Positions 8,794 through 22,571 of a stretch of 64,000 bases of DNA are shown one piece after another. Position numbers and translations under genes: made by a program. Origin of the DNA: Trichomonas vaginalis G3 (lineage: Eukaryota; Parabasalia; Trichomonadida; Trichomonadidae); NCBI RefSeq assembly GCF_026262505.1, contig NC_067205.1, positions 9,052,001 through 9,116,000 of the forward strand, given 5' to 3'. Within the stretch, counting starts at the first letter, position 1. Each line of letters starts with the position of its first letter. Under the pieces are notes generated by a model. That model was given only the letters and a program-made list of their open reading frames with translations. It did not search any database and had not been told where the DNA came from.

Positions 8794-8843
8794 TTTATAT
8801 TTAATAAAAATGTTTTTTTCCTGAAAAGTGACAGAAAAGTGAC

Positions 8844-8882
8844 GGGGGGCTAGAGGGCACGAAGTGCCTGGAAGCCCCCCTA

Positions 8883-8924
<42 letters not shown>
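8844..8924. other. Maverick terminal GC hairpin plus 40-base T-run
   Basis: GGGGGGCT (8844-8851) pairs with AGCCCCCC (8873-8880); inside, GGCAC pairs with GTGCC around a GAA loop. A run of 40 T follows (8885-8924), then the 120-bp array. The same hairpin is at 28527-28561, in noisy form near 19535-19570, and in E2 (61552-61582) with a different inner stem that still pairs. This marks the end of the element; a role in protein-primed replication or end protection is inferred. Confidence 0.75.
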
Positions 8925-8929
<5 letters not shown>

Positions 8930-11900
8930 TAGTTACTTTAGCAATCCTATCAATACCCTTTTACGATTATTGTTACTTTTTCGAAATAAAAGTAAAAACA
9001 AATTTATACTAATTTACTTCAAAATACAAAAGTATTTGACAGCTAAAATTAGTTACTTTAGCAATCCTATCAATACCCTTTTACGATTATTGTTACTTTT
9101 TCGAAATAAAAGTAAAAACAAATTTATACTAATTTACTTCAAAATACAAAAGTATTTGACAGCTAAAATTAGTTACTTTAGCAATCCTATCAATACCCTT
9201 TTACGATTATTGCTACTTTTTCGAAATAAAAGTAAAAACAAATTTATACTAATTTACTTCAAAATACAAAAGTATTTGACAGCTAAAATTAGTTACTTTA
9301 GCAATCCTATCAATACCCTTTTACGATTATTGTTACTTTTTCGAAATAAAAGTAAAAACAAATTTATACTAATTTACTTCAAAATACAAAAGTATTTGAC
9401 AGCTAAAATTAGTTACTTTAGCAATCCTATCAATACCCTTTTACGATTATTGCTACTTTTTCGAAATAAAAGTAAAAACAAATTTATACTAATTTACTTC
9501 AAAATACAAAAGTATTTGACAGCTAAAATTAGTTACTTTAGCAATCCTATCAATACCCTTTTACGATTATTGTTACTTTTTCGAAATAAAAGTAAAAACA
9601 AATTTATACTAATTTACTTCAAAATACAAAAGTATTTGACAGCTAAAATTAGTTACTTTAGCAATCCTATCAATACCCTTTTACGATTATTGTTACTTTT
9701 TCGAAATAAAAGTAAAAACAAATTTATACTAATTTACTTCAAAATACAAAAGTATTTGACAGCTAAAATTAGTTACTTTAGCAATCCTATCAATACCCTT
9801 TTACGATTATTGTTACTTTTTCGAAATAAAAGTAAAAACAAATTTATACTAATTTACTTCAAAATACAAAAGTATTTGACAGCTAAAATTAGTTACTTTA
9901 GCAATCCTATCAATACCCTTTTACGATTATTGCTACTTTTTCGAAATAAAAGTAAAAACAAATTTATACTAATTTACTTCAAAATACAAAAGTATTTGAC
10001 AGCTAAAATTAGTTACTTTAGCAATCCTATCAATACCCTTTTACGATTATTGTTACTTTTTCGAAATAAAAGTAAAAACAAATTTATACTAATTTACTTC
10101 AAAATACAAAAGTATTTGACAGCTAAAATTAGTTACTTTAGCAATCCTATCAATACCCTTTTACGATTATTGTTACTTTTTCGAAATAAAAGTAAAAACA
10201 AATTTATACTAATTTACTTCAAAATACAAAAGTATTTGACAGCTAAAATTAGTTACTTTAGCAATCCTATCAATACCCTTTTACGATTATTGTTACTTTT
10301 TCGAAATAAAAGTAAAAACAAATTTATACTAATTTACTTCAAAATACAAAAGTATTTGACAGCTAAAATTAGTTACTTTAGCAATCCTATCAATACCCTT
10401 TTACGATTATTGTTACTTTTTCGAAATAAAAGTAAAAACAAATTTATACTAATTTACTTCAAAATACAAAAGTATTTGACAGCTAAAATTAGTTACTTTA
10501 GCAATCCTATCAATACCCTTTTACGATTATTGTTACTTTTTCGAAATAAAAGTAAAAACAAATTTATACTAATTTACTTCAAAATACAAAAGTATTTGAC
10601 AGCTAAAATTAGTTACTTTAGCAATCCTATCAATACCCTTTTACGATTATTGCTACTTTTTCGAAATAAAAGTAAAAACAAATTTATACTAATTTACTTC
10701 AAAATACAAAAGTATTTGACAGCTAAAATTAGTTACTTTAGCAATCCTATCAATACCCTTTTACGATTATTGTACTTTTTCGAAATAAAAGTAAAAACAA
10801 ATTTATACTAATTTACTTCAAAATACAAAAGTATTTGACAGCTAAAATTAGTTACTTTAGCAATCCTATCAATACCCTTTTACGATTATTGTTACTTTTT
10901 CGAAATAAAAGTAAAAACAAATTTATACTAATTTACTTCAAAATACAAAAGTATTTGACAGCTAAAATTAGTTACTTTAGCAATCCTATCAATACCCTTT
11001 TACGATTATTGTTACTTTTTCGAAATAAAAGTAAAAACAAATTTATACTAATTTACTTCAAAATACAAAAGTATTTGACAGCTAAAATTAGTTACTTTAG
11101 CAATCCTATCAATACCCTTTTACGATTATTGCTACTTTTTCGAAATAAAAGTAAAAACAAATTTATACTAATTTACTTCAAAATACAAAAGTATTTGACA
11201 GCTAAAATTAGTTACTTTAGCAATCCTATCAATACCCTTTTACGATTATTGTTACTTTTTCGAAATAAAAGTAAAAACAAATTTATACTAATTTACTTCA
11301 AAATACAAAAGTATTTGACAGCTAAAATTAGTTACTTTAGCAATCCTATCAATACCCTTTTACGATTATTGTTACTTTTTCGAAATAAAAGTAAAAACAA
11401 ATTTATACTAATTTACTTCAAAATACAAAAGTATTTGACAGCTAAAATTAGTTACTTTAGCAATCCTATCAATACCCTTTTACGATTATTGTTACTTTTT
11501 CGAAATAAAAGTAAAAACAAATTTATACTAATTTACTTCAAAATACAAAAGTATTTGACAGCTAAAATTAGTTACTTTAGCAATCCTATCAATACCCTTT
11601 TACGATTATTGTTACTTTTTCGAAATAAAAGTAAAAACAAATTTATACTAATTTACTTCAAAATACAAAAGTATTTGACAGCTAAAATTAGTTACTTTAG
11701 CAATCCTATCAATACCCTTTTACGATTATTGTTACTTTTTCGAAATAAAAGTAAAAACAAATTTATACTAATTTACTTCAAAATACAAAAGTATTTGACA
11801 GCTAAAATTAGTTACTTTAGCAATCCTATCAATACCCTTTTACGATTATTGTACTTTTTCGAAATAAAAGTAAAAACAAATTTATACTAATTTACTTCAA

Positions 11901-14900
11901 AATACAAAAGTATTTGACAGCTAAAATTAGTTACTTTAGCAATCCTATCAATACCCTTTTACGATTATTGTTACTTTTTCGAAATAAAAGTAAAAACAAA
12001 TTTATACTAATTTACTTCAAAATACAAAAGTATTTGACAGCTAAAATTAGTTACTTTAGCAATCCTATCAATACCCTTTTACGATTATTGCTACTTTTTC
12101 GAAATAAAAGTAAAAACAAATTTATACTAATTTACTTCAAAATACAAAAGTATTTGACAGCTAAAATTAGTTACTTTAGCAATCCTATCAATACCCTTTT
12201 ACGATTATTGTTACTTTTTCGAAATAAAAGTAAAAACAAATTTATACTAATTTACTTCAAAATACAAAAGTATTTGACAGCTAAAATTAGTTACTTTAGC
12301 AATCCTATCAATACCCTTTTACGATTATTGTTTTTTCGAAATAAAAGTAAAAACAAATTTATACTAATTTACTTCAAAATACAAAAGTATTTGACAGCTA
12401 AAATTAGTTACTTTAGCAATCCTATCAATACCCTTTTACGATTATTGTTACTTTTTCGAAATAAAAGTAAAAACAAATTTATACTAATTTACTTCAAAAT
12501 ACAAAAGTATTTGACAGCTAAAATTAGTTACTTTAGCAATCCTATCAATACCCTTTTACGATTATTGTTACTTTTTCGAAATAAAAGTAAAAACAAATTT
12601 ATACTAATTTACTTCAAAATACAAAAGTATTTGACAGCTAAAATTAGTTACTTTAGCAATCCTATCAATACCCTTTTACGATTATTGTTACTTTTTCGAA
12701 ATAAAAGTAAAAACAAATTTATACTAATTTACTTCAAAATACAAAAGTATTTGACAGCTAAAATTAGTTACTTTAGCAATCCTATCAATACCCTTTTACG
12801 ATTATTGTTACTTTTTCGAAATAAAAGTAAAAACAAATTTATACTAATTTACTTCAAAATACAAAAGTATTTGACAGCTAAAATTAGTTACTTTAGCAAT
12901 CCTATCAATACCCTTTTACGATTATTGTTACTTTTTCGAAATAAAAGTAAAAACAAATTTATACTAATTTACTTCAAAATACAAAAGTATTTGACAGCTA
13001 AAATTAGTTACTTTAGCAATCCTATCAATACCCTTTTACGATTATTGTTACTTTTTCGAAATAAAAGTAAAAACAAATTTATACTAATTTACTTCAAAAT
13101 ACAAAAGTATTTGACAGCTAAAATTAGTTACTTTAGCAATCCTATCAATACCCTTTTACGATTATTGTTACTTTTTCGAAATAAAAGTAAAACAAATTTA
13201 TACTAATTTACTTCAAAATACAAAAGTATTTGACAGCTAAAATTAGTTACTTTAGCAATCCTATCAATACCCTTTTACGATTATTGTTACTTTTTCGAAA
13301 TAAAAGTAAAAACAAATTTATACTAATTTACTTCAAAATACAAAAGTATTTGACAGCTAAAATTAGTTACTTTAGCAATCCTATCAATACCCTTTTACGA
13401 TTATTGTTACTTTTTCGAAATAAAAGTAAAAACAAATTTATACTAATTTACTTCAAAATACAAAAGTATTTGACAGCTAAAATTAGTTACTTTAGCAATC
13501 CTATCAATACCCTTTTACGATTATTGTACTTTTTCGAAATAAAAGTAAAAACAAATTTATACTAATTTACTTCAAAATACAAAAGTATTTGACAGCTAAA
13601 ATTAGTTACTTTAGCAATCCTATCAATACCTTTTACGATTATTGTTACTTTTTCGAAATAAAAGTAAAAACAAATTTATACTAATTTACTTCAAAATACA
13701 AAAGTATTTGACAGCTAAAATTAGTTACTTTAGCAATCCTATCAATACCCTTTTACGATTATTGTTACTTTTTCGAAATAAAAGTAAAAACAAATTTATA
13801 CTAATTTACTTCAAAATACAAAAGTATTTGACAGCTAAAATTAGTTACTTTAGCAATCCTATCAATACCCTTTTACGATTATTGTTACTTTTTCGAAATA
13901 AAAGTAAAAACAAATTTATACTAATTTACTTCAAAATACAAAAGTATTTGACAGCTAAAATTAGTTACTTTAGCAATCCTATCAATACCCTTTTACGATT
14001 ATTGCTACTTTTTCGAAATAAAAGTAAAAACAAATTTATACTAATTTACTTCAAAATACAAAAGTATTTGACAGCTAAAATTAGTTACTTTAGCAATCCT
14101 ATCAATACCCTTTTACGATTATTGTTACTTTTTTCGAAATAAAAGTAAAAACAAATTTATACTAATTTACTTCAAAATACAAAAGTATTTGACAGCTAAA
14201 ATTAGTTACTTTAGCAATCCTATCAATACCCTTTTACGATTATTGTTACTTTTTCGAAATAAAAGTAAAAACAAATTTATACTAATTTACTTCAAAATAC
14301 AAAAGTATTTGACAGCTAAAATTAGTTACTTTAGCAATCCTATCAATACCCTTTTACGATTATTGTTACTTTTTCGAAATAAAAGTAAAAACAAATTTAT
14401 ACTAATTTACTTCAAAATACAAAAGTATTTGACAGCTAAAATTAGTTACTTTAGCAATCCTATCAATACCCTTTTACGATTATTGTTACTTTTTTCGAAA
14501 TAAAAGTAAAAAACAAATTTATACTAATTTACTTCAAAATACAAAAGTATTTGACAGCTAAAATTAGTTACTTTAGCAATCCTATCAATACCCTTTTACG
14601 ATTATTGTTACTTTTTCGAAATAAAAGTAAAAACAAATTTATACTAATTTACTTCAAAATACAAAAGTATTTGACAGCTAAAATTAGTTACTTTAGCAAT
14701 CCTATCAATACCCTTTTACGATTATTGTTACTTTTTCGAAATAAAAGTAAAAACAAATTTATACTAATTTACTTCAAAATACAAAAGTATTTGACAGCTA
14801 AAATTAGTTACTTTAGCAATCCTATCAATACCCTTTTACGATTATTGTTACTTTTTCGAAATAAAAGTAAAAACAAATTTATACTAATTTACTTCAAAAT

Positions 14901-15656
14901 ACAAAAGTATTTGACAGCTAAAATTAGTTACTTTAGCAATCCTATCAATACCCTTTTACGATTATTGCTACTTTTTCGAAATAAAAGTAAAAACAAATTT
15001 ATACTAATTTACTTCAAAATACAAAAGTATTTGACAGCTAAAATTAGTTACTTTAGCAATCCTATCAATACCCTTTTACGATTATTGTTACTTTTTCGAA
15101 ATAAAAGTAAAAACAAATTTATACTAATTTACTTCAAAATACAAAAGTATTTGACAGCTAAAATTAGTTACTTTAGCAATCCTATCAATACCCTTTTACG
15201 ATTATTGTTACTTTTTCGAAATAAAAGTAAAAACAAATTTATACTAATTTACTTCAAAATACAAAAGTATTTGACAGCTAAAATTAGTTACTTTAGCAAT
15301 CCTATCAATACCCTTTTACGATTATTGTTACTTTTTCGAAATAAAAGTAAAAACAAATTTATACTAATTTACTTCAAAATACAAAAGTATTTGACAGCTA
15401 AAATTAGTTACTTTAGCAATCCTATCAATACCCTTTTACGATTATTGTTACTTTTTCGAAATAAAAGTAAAAACAAATTTATACTAATTTACTTCAAAAT
15501 ACAAAAGTATTTGACAGCTAAAATTAGTTACTTTAGCAATCCTATCAATACCCTTTTACGATTATTGTTACTTTTTCGAAATAAAAGTAAAAACAAATTT
15601 ATACTAATTTACTTCAAAATACAAAAGTATTTGACAGCTAAAATTAGTTACTTTAG
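8925..15656. repeat. 120-bp tandem repeat array 1, about 56 units
   Basis: Near-identical 120-bp units run head to tail. Each contains two inverted repeats: TTACTTTT/AAAAGTAA (7-nt loop) and GCTAAA/TTTAGC (9-nt loop). Units differ mainly by a T/C change in GATTATTG(T/C)TACTT and by rare one- to three-base length changes. One plus-strand frame has no stop in the unit, which creates long artificial ORFs of repeating 40 residues; they are not treated as genes. The array starts directly after the Maverick T-run and breaks off in mid-unit at 15656. Confidence 0.95.
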
Positions 15657-18600
15657 CAAAACCGCGATGTGTATGGCTTCCTCCTAACCATCAGTGTTAT
15701 TCCAGTAACAATTTATAGCAACTTAACGTCCTCTTTAACATCAATAATCCTTTACCTTTTGTTATCCTGAACCAATCCCAAAAATCTATGACTATTCGCG
15801 AAATCCTGCTTCAGATGTACTTAAACTTACGTATGACTGGTGCCGCAGGTAAATTTGCCACCTGAATCGTTTTACTTCAGCCTGTATTCTTTGAAGAGTT
15901 TGCACAATACAAAAACCTGTCGACTATTTTGAGTCCAGTCCGAGACCAAGTACTACTTTGGTTCGGTAGATGTTATTGATGACTGTAAATAGAAACCTAT
16001 AGCTATTAAGTGTTTGCAATATTTAGTTTTACGTTTGAGTCTTTTGTCTGTTTCTTATATAACTGTTTCTCAAGTTCAATTTACGATCAGTAGATGGCCT
16101 ATGTCTAGGATATTTTTGTGGGTTAGTGTCCTTTCTGTCCATTGCGAAAATAATACTCTTTTTGTGCATCTACATTATCAGTTATCCATGTGAGTGTTTT
16201 TGTATTCCTTACTCTAGAACACCTTTTTACAAGCTCTTTACTGTGTCTGCATCCTTCCATTAAACGCTTGTATGACTTGAAACCCGTTTGTGTTCAGAAC
16301 CATATCTACCAGTTCTTTCTGTCGGCTTTAAGGTCTAAACATCCTGAAACCCACCCTGTAATTCGGCTTTACTCTTCTAAAATCTTCGTTGTCCGTTCAT
16401 GTACCATCAAACCTTTTATATTTCAATTGTCTTTTTTCATCCACAATATTCTCTTATCTGCCTTTCTTCACTAAACTCCACTCCAGATGATGTATCAACG
16501 TCATATCGTCAAAATACTCTTTGTCATTTCTTTCAATGCCTCTTTTTGTGCATATTTTCATCTGCTCTGTCATGTTCTTCTTGAACTTTTTCAATGACAT
16601 ACTCTTTGTCAGTCTTTGTTGTCAATATCTGCTTCAAAAGAAAGTTCATCTATAGGTTTCTCGTTTAAAGTTTTTTTGTTGAATTTATTACAAACAGTAT
16701 GGTTCTTAACTTACTTGAAAACAGAAATACTCCTGTCTCGTCAATGGGTTATACGTCATTTTAAGTTTCCTTCTTCAATGACTCAGAGTATATTCTAGAA
16801 TAGTTTTGAAACTTAGTTGTTGTGTTCTTTATTTAGAGCTTGCAAATATGAGTTTGCGTTGTGTTGTATTATCCTCTCATATGACAGCTGTTTTCTTTCG
16901 ACCATTTTTATTATCTAAGATAAAATATGCTGTTCAATAGAAAATAAGAAAAATTCAATGAGTTGCTACAACAAATCCAATTAATATAGCTTTTTTACAA
17001 TTGTCGGTAAATGTGTGAGACAGAGACCGTAAAGCATGAAGGCTTATCGTTTTGACTATCCCGTAAGATGGTTAAGAGACCCATCCGTCACAAAAATGTG
17101 TTGGCTTTCCTGTAAATTGATAGTTTCATTTCAGAAACAATCATGGTTTCCCATTAACGGTCGCTTTTGAAATTCGATACTATAACAAAGAGAAACGTAC
17201 GTATAGAATATTTTGAACAGGGAAAACTTTTACAAGTGAATTTGCTTGTAAACTTAAGAAACACTCTTCAAGCTTTTCAAGAAAAAATATAACTGATACT
17301 CTATCATCGAATATGAAAAGCAGTACAACATTGACGAAAGGAGAGTACCATCTTCGATATTTTTATATGGACAGGAAAAATCAATGTTATAAATCAATAG
17401 AATAAAACCTTGGAGAAGACGTTTATATTTCTACAAATTATAAAACTTGGCATGGTATAGGATTATTTGAGGATGTTAAATCACCTGCAGGATATCCAGT
17501 ACACCCGAACTTTTATGAAGTCGAAAACCCTAATGGAACATTAAGAATGTTTCGACTCAGATGCTATTTTATAGTTCATTCGCTTATATTTTCTAGGTGC
17601 ATTCAAAACTCTTTTTATTATGCTTGCAAATGACATTTTCGAAAAAAAAACCTACAAAAGCTTTAAATTATGGTAAACCACCTGAGTGGTAAGTTTTCAG
17701 ACTTTCAAAGTATGGGTTTTACAACAGATGGAATAAAGAGAATAGTTCCGATTATACCATGATTTTTACGTTAGAACTTAGTTTTCATATAACAACTACT
17801 ATCGAACGGTAAAAAATATATATTTTAATACGGTTGTAGTGTTGATTTGGTTGCAACTAGAACTGTGGTGCAGGTCAGGCGTGTTGTTAATACTAGGAGC
17901 TTTTCTTCTGTTCAGGGTCTGTTAAGGTATAATGACCAACGAACTGACCGTACTACTTTTACCAATATTTTTGACTACCGTTCGCAAAATTCCTCTTCCT
18001 ACGGTTTTTATTCCATTCCATATACCGCTCTTCCAACATTTGAAAAAGTTTCCAATACTACTGAAGAAACCATTTTACTATATGTAAAATCTAATGTCCG
18101 CCTAGTCTCCTTACGTTCCTTCTGATTCCATAAGGCATTCTTTAACTGGAGCCATACATTCTATTTCTCCTCTGGTTTAGAAAAAACATACTCTGGGTCA
18201 ACTCCTGTGTTCCTGCTGTCATCTGCATAGAGTTGTTTATATCCCACTCAGGGTTTGTATAAAACTTTTCCAATCTCATATTGTGCATACCAATGGTGGT
18301 GCAAACCATAACGCAGCGTCCAATTTGAACATGGCATTTGCATTTTGTACATCTGTTGCACTTGACCATAGTGTTGCCATTGCAAGTTTGTACTTCTAAA
18401 CTTCATTTGGGATATTCCTCTGGTGTTGGTGTCCAGGTTGCTGTGCAATTCGCTAAGTCTGTGGTCAATTTAATAATATAGATAAAAATATCTCTTAACG
18501 AAGTACATAATCTGACATTTGCCAGCATTGTTCATCTTGCATATTCTCTGTACTTTTCTGCCACGTCAAATAAATAAATACACAGATGGGAAAAAACACT

Positions 18601-19580
18601 AAAACTAATTAGTCTGATTTCAACCTACCATTACTTACTAGTAAAATTTCTTTGTTATACACTTTCTATCAGGTTATAGGACCTCTCCTCATATTCTACA
18701 TTGGTCATATTATAAACTCTATAGCTCATGTTAATGTCCTCTAACCATACTCATGACAACTTTCCAAACCAACTTTTATCGGATGTAAAGATAAAAGCAT
18801 GATGGTTTATAGTAAAATACTCTAAGTTTTCTAAAGAGTCTCTCAAAGTCCAGTCTATGCTTGGTATTGAAAATCATAATGTGTTAATTAGAACGGCGGG
18901 TCTATTCTATTAGGAAGAAAACATATTTCCTTGTCTTTATATTTTCATACAACTGACTGTCCAATGAATCATCACAAACTCTATACCTTCAACTATATTT
19001 TTCTATGTTCTTTTTTGAAAACCTTTGTATAAGTTAAGATATAAAACTTTGACAATAAGTGTTTCAATGTCATAGAAATCTTATAGAACCACTTATAATC
19101 AAGTCCTAGCAGATATACTATCCCAAGTCTATATATCTGCTTTTCTTCAAAAACCTCTCTATACATAAGTTTTCTTAATCTAATGGTATAACTTCCCACT
19201 TACCATATAGGTATCTTTTCTTTCAACTCACTCAATATTTTGTTTGTGTGTCTGGTATAAATGTCTTTGAGAAGAGTCATAATAGTTTGTCCGAGTCATT
19301 TGATATAATCTTTGAGTCAGGGAAAATACAGTATGGCAACAATGGGAATATATAGGAAACTTCCCACCGAACAAATCTACAATGTTAGACTTCGGTAGTT
19401 TCTTAAGTTCTCTCTCAATACGAATATCTTTACATACTACTCTTATTTCCAAAGAAGGGTAACGTGTGTTTTGTAAAATTCATTTTAATATTTTATTAAA
19501 AATTTTTTTCCTGAAAAAGTGACAGAAAAGCTGACGGGGGGCTAGTAGGGCATGAATGCCTGATAGCCCCACGGTCCACA
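15657..19580. mobile_element. Noisy second copy of the Maverick right part
   Basis: Corresponds to about 5135-8884 of E1 in the same order and orientation. Parts: tail-fibre-like gene (about 15660-16905, minus), capsid-associated candidate (16927-17818, plus), small amphipathic ORF (17825-18073, minus), 120-residue ORF (18091-18466, minus), small membrane ORF (about 18487-18634, minus), adenine methylase (18612-19483, minus), hairpin (about 19535-19570). Small insertions and deletions occur every few tens of bases throughout, well over a hundred in total, with few substitutions in between. That is the pattern of uncorrected long-read sequence more than of natural decay. The left junction falls inside a 120-bp unit. 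Confidence 0.9.
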
Positions 19581-19581
19581 C

Positions 19582-19601
19582 TCCTTTTTTTTTTTTTTTT
19601 T

Positions 19602-19635
<34 letters not shown>

Positions 19636-22317
19636 TAGTTACTTTAGCAATCCTATCAATACTTTTACGATTATTGTTACTTTTTCGAAATAAAAGTAAA
19701 AACAAATTTATACTAATTTACTTCAAAATACAAAAGTATTTGACAGCTAAAATTAGTTACTTTAGCAATCCTATCAATACCTTTTACGATTATTGTTACT
19801 TTTTCGAAATAAAAGTAAAAACAAATTTATACTAATTTACTTCAAAATACAAAAGTATTTGACAGCTAAAATTAGTTACTTTAGCAATCCTATCAATACC
19901 CTTTTACGATTATTGCTATATTTTTCGAAATAAAAGTAAAAACAAATTTATACTAATTTTCTTCAAAATAACAAAAGTATTTGACAGCTAAAAATTAGTT
20001 ACTTTAGCAATCCTATCAATACCCTTTTACGATTATTGTTACTTTTTTCGAAATAAAAAGTAAAAACAAATTTATAACTAATTTACTTCAAAATACAAAG
20101 TATTTGACAGCTAAAATTAGTTACTTTAGCAATCCTATCAATACCCTTTTACGATTATTGCTATTTTTCGAAATAAAAGTAAAAACAAATTTAATACTAA
20201 TTTACTTCAAAATACAAAAGTATTTGAACAGCTAAAATTAGTTACTTTAGCAATCCTATCAATACCCTTTTACGATATTGTTTACTTTTTCGAAATAAGT
20301 AAAAAACAAATTTATACTAATTTACTTCAAAATACAAAAGTATTTGACAGCTAAAATTAGTTACTTTAGCAATCCTACATACCCTTTTACGATTATTGTT
20401 ACTGTTTTCGAAATAAAAGTAAAAACAATTTATAACTAATTTACTTCAAAATCAAAAGTATTTGACAGCTAAAATTAGTTACTTTAGCAATCCTATCAAT
20501 ACCCTTTTACGATTATTGTTACTTTTTTCGAATAAAAGTAAAAACAAATTTATACTAATTTACTTCAAAATACAAAAGTATTTGACAGCTAAAATTAGTT
20601 ACTTAGCAATCCTATCAATACCCTTTTACGATTATTGCTAACTTTTTCGAAATAAAAGTAAAAACAAATTTATACTAATTTACTTCAAAATACAAAAGTA
20701 TTTGACAGCTAAAATTAGTTACTTTAGCAACCTAATCAATACCCTTTTACGATTATTGTTACTTTCTTTTGAAATAAAAAGTAAAACAATTTATACTAAT
20801 TTTACTTCAAATACAAAAGTATTTGACAGCTAAAATTAGTTACTTTAGCAATCCTATCAATACCCTTTTACGATTATTGTTACTTTTTCGAAATAAAAGT
20901 AAAACAAATTTATACTAATTTACTTCAAATACAAAAGTATTTGACAGCTAAATTAGTTACTTTAGCAACCTATCAATACCCTTTTACGATTTATTGTTAC
21001 TTTTTCGAAATAAAAGTAAAAAACAAATTTATAACTAATTTACTTCAAAATACAAAAGTATTTGACAGCTAAAATTAGTTACTTTAGCAATCCTATCAAT
21101 ACCCTTTTACGATTATTGTTACTTTTTCGAAAATAAAAGTAAAAACAATTATACTAATTTACTTCAAAATACAAAAGTATTTGACAGCTAAAATTAGTTA
21201 CTTTAGCAAGCCTATCAATACCTTTTACGATTATTTTACTTTTCGAAATAAAAGTAAAACAAATTTATACTAATTTACTTCAAAATACAAAGTATTTGAC
21301 AGCTAAAATTAGTTACTTTAGCAATCCTATCAATACCCTTTTACGATTATTGCTACTTTTTCGAAATAAAAGTAAAAAACAAATTTATACTAATTTACTT
21401 CAAAATACAAAGTATTGACAGCTAAAATTAGTTACTTTAGCAATCCTATCAATACCTCTTTTACGATTATTGTACTTTTTTCGAAATAAAAGTAAAACAA
21501 ATTTATACTAATTTTACTTCAAAATACAAAAGTATTTGACAGCTAAAATTAGTTACTTTAGCAATCCTATCAATACCCTTTTACGATTATTGTTACTTTT
21601 TCGAAATAAAAGTAAAACAAAATTATACTAATTTACTTCAAATACAAAAGTATTTGACAGCTAAAATTAGTTACTTTAGCAATCCTATCAATACCTTTTA
21701 CGATTATTGTTACTTTTTTCGAAATAAAGTAAAAACAAATTTACTAATTTACTTCAAAATAACAAAAGTATTTGACAGCTAAAATTAGTTACTTTAGCAA
21801 TCCACAATACCCTTTACGATTATTGCTACTTTTTCGAAAATAAAAGTAAAAACAAATTTATACTAATTTACTTCAAAATCAAAAAGTATTTGACAGCTAA
21901 AATTATTACTTTTAGCATCCTATCAATACCCTTTTACGATTATTGTTACTTTTTCGAAATAAAAGTTAAAAACAAATTTTATACTAATTTACTTCAAAAT
22001 ACAAAAGTATTTTGACAGCTAAAATTAGTTACTTTAGCATCCTATCAATACCTTTTACGATTATTTGCTACTTTTATTCGAATAAAAGTAAAAACAAATT
22101 TATACTTTTACTTCAAAATACAAAAGTATTTGGACAGCTAAAATTAGTTACTTTAGCAATCCTATCAATACCCTTTTACGATTATTGTTACTTTTTCGAA
22201 ATAAAGTAAAAAAAATTTATACTAATTTACTTCAAAATACAAAAGTATTTTGACAGCTAAAATTAGTTACTTTAAGCAAGTCCTATCAATACCCTTTTAC
22301 GATTATTGTTACTTTTT
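19582..22317. repeat. T-run and noisy 120-bp array 2, about 22 units
   Basis: A T-run of about 49 bases interrupted by one G, followed from 19631 by the same 120-bp repeat as array 1 but with frequent single-base gains and losses in nearly every unit. It stops in mid-unit at about 22317, where the sequence jumps into the polymerase gene of the next Maverick copy. The indel density matches that of the preceding noisy Maverick copy. Confidence 0.88.
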
Positions 22318-22320
22318 CCG

Positions 22321-22541
22321 AATGTCCATAAGACGTTCTTCTTCTAACCTCTCGAGTCTGTTTTGGATAATTGCGCGCGGCGCGGTTTCTAAGTCCATCT
22401 CGTAGCAAGACCAGACAGTTTGTCATAGACTTTTATGGGTCTTCCCTTCCTATATTTAAAATTCTTCGAAACTCTCCAACCATATCTTTGCAACTCTGCT
22501 TTTATTCTAGCAGATTTTCTATCCATTCTATACGGGGGCAT
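22321..22541 (-). pseudogene. Maverick DNA polymerase B, N-terminal fragment only
   Basis: Matches the first 70-odd codons of the polymerase at 721-2865, starting at the same ATG context. The rest of the gene is absent because the copy begins here, against the 120-bp array. Confidence 0.85.
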
Positions 22542-22571
22542 TTTTATAAAAATAAAAAAATATTTTTTTCT

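Larger units (their letters stand above)
1..8884. mobile_element. Polinton/Maverick element E1, right-hand part (left end outside window)
   Basis: A virus-like self-synthesising DNA element. Parts in order: 21-bp repeats, unknown ORF (295-660), protein-primed DNA polymerase B (721-2865), charged ORF (2896-3480), 51-residue ORF (3500-3655), glycine-rich amphipathic ORF (3675-4077), rve integrase (4095-5053), tail-fibre-like gene (5050-6338), capsid-associated candidate (6357-7207), small amphipathic ORF (7210-7452), 120-residue ORF (7471-7833), small membrane ORF (7858-7989), DNA adenine methylase (7974-8793) and a terminal hairpin plus T-run (8844-8924). The polymerase and integrase combination is diagnostic of Polintons. 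No major capsid protein, packaging ATPase or cysteine protease is seen here; they may lie to the left. The copy is broken, with about five breaks, but the long ORFs are still open, so it is young. Related copies lie at 15657, 22319 and 61522. Confidence 0.93.

Noticed and set aside
8970-15687. Very long plus-strand ORFs (up to 613 residues) of repeating 40-residue units in array 1
   Set aside because: They arise because the 120-bp unit is a multiple of three and has no stop in one frame. One-base length changes shift the frame freely, and there is no promoter or composition typical of a gene.
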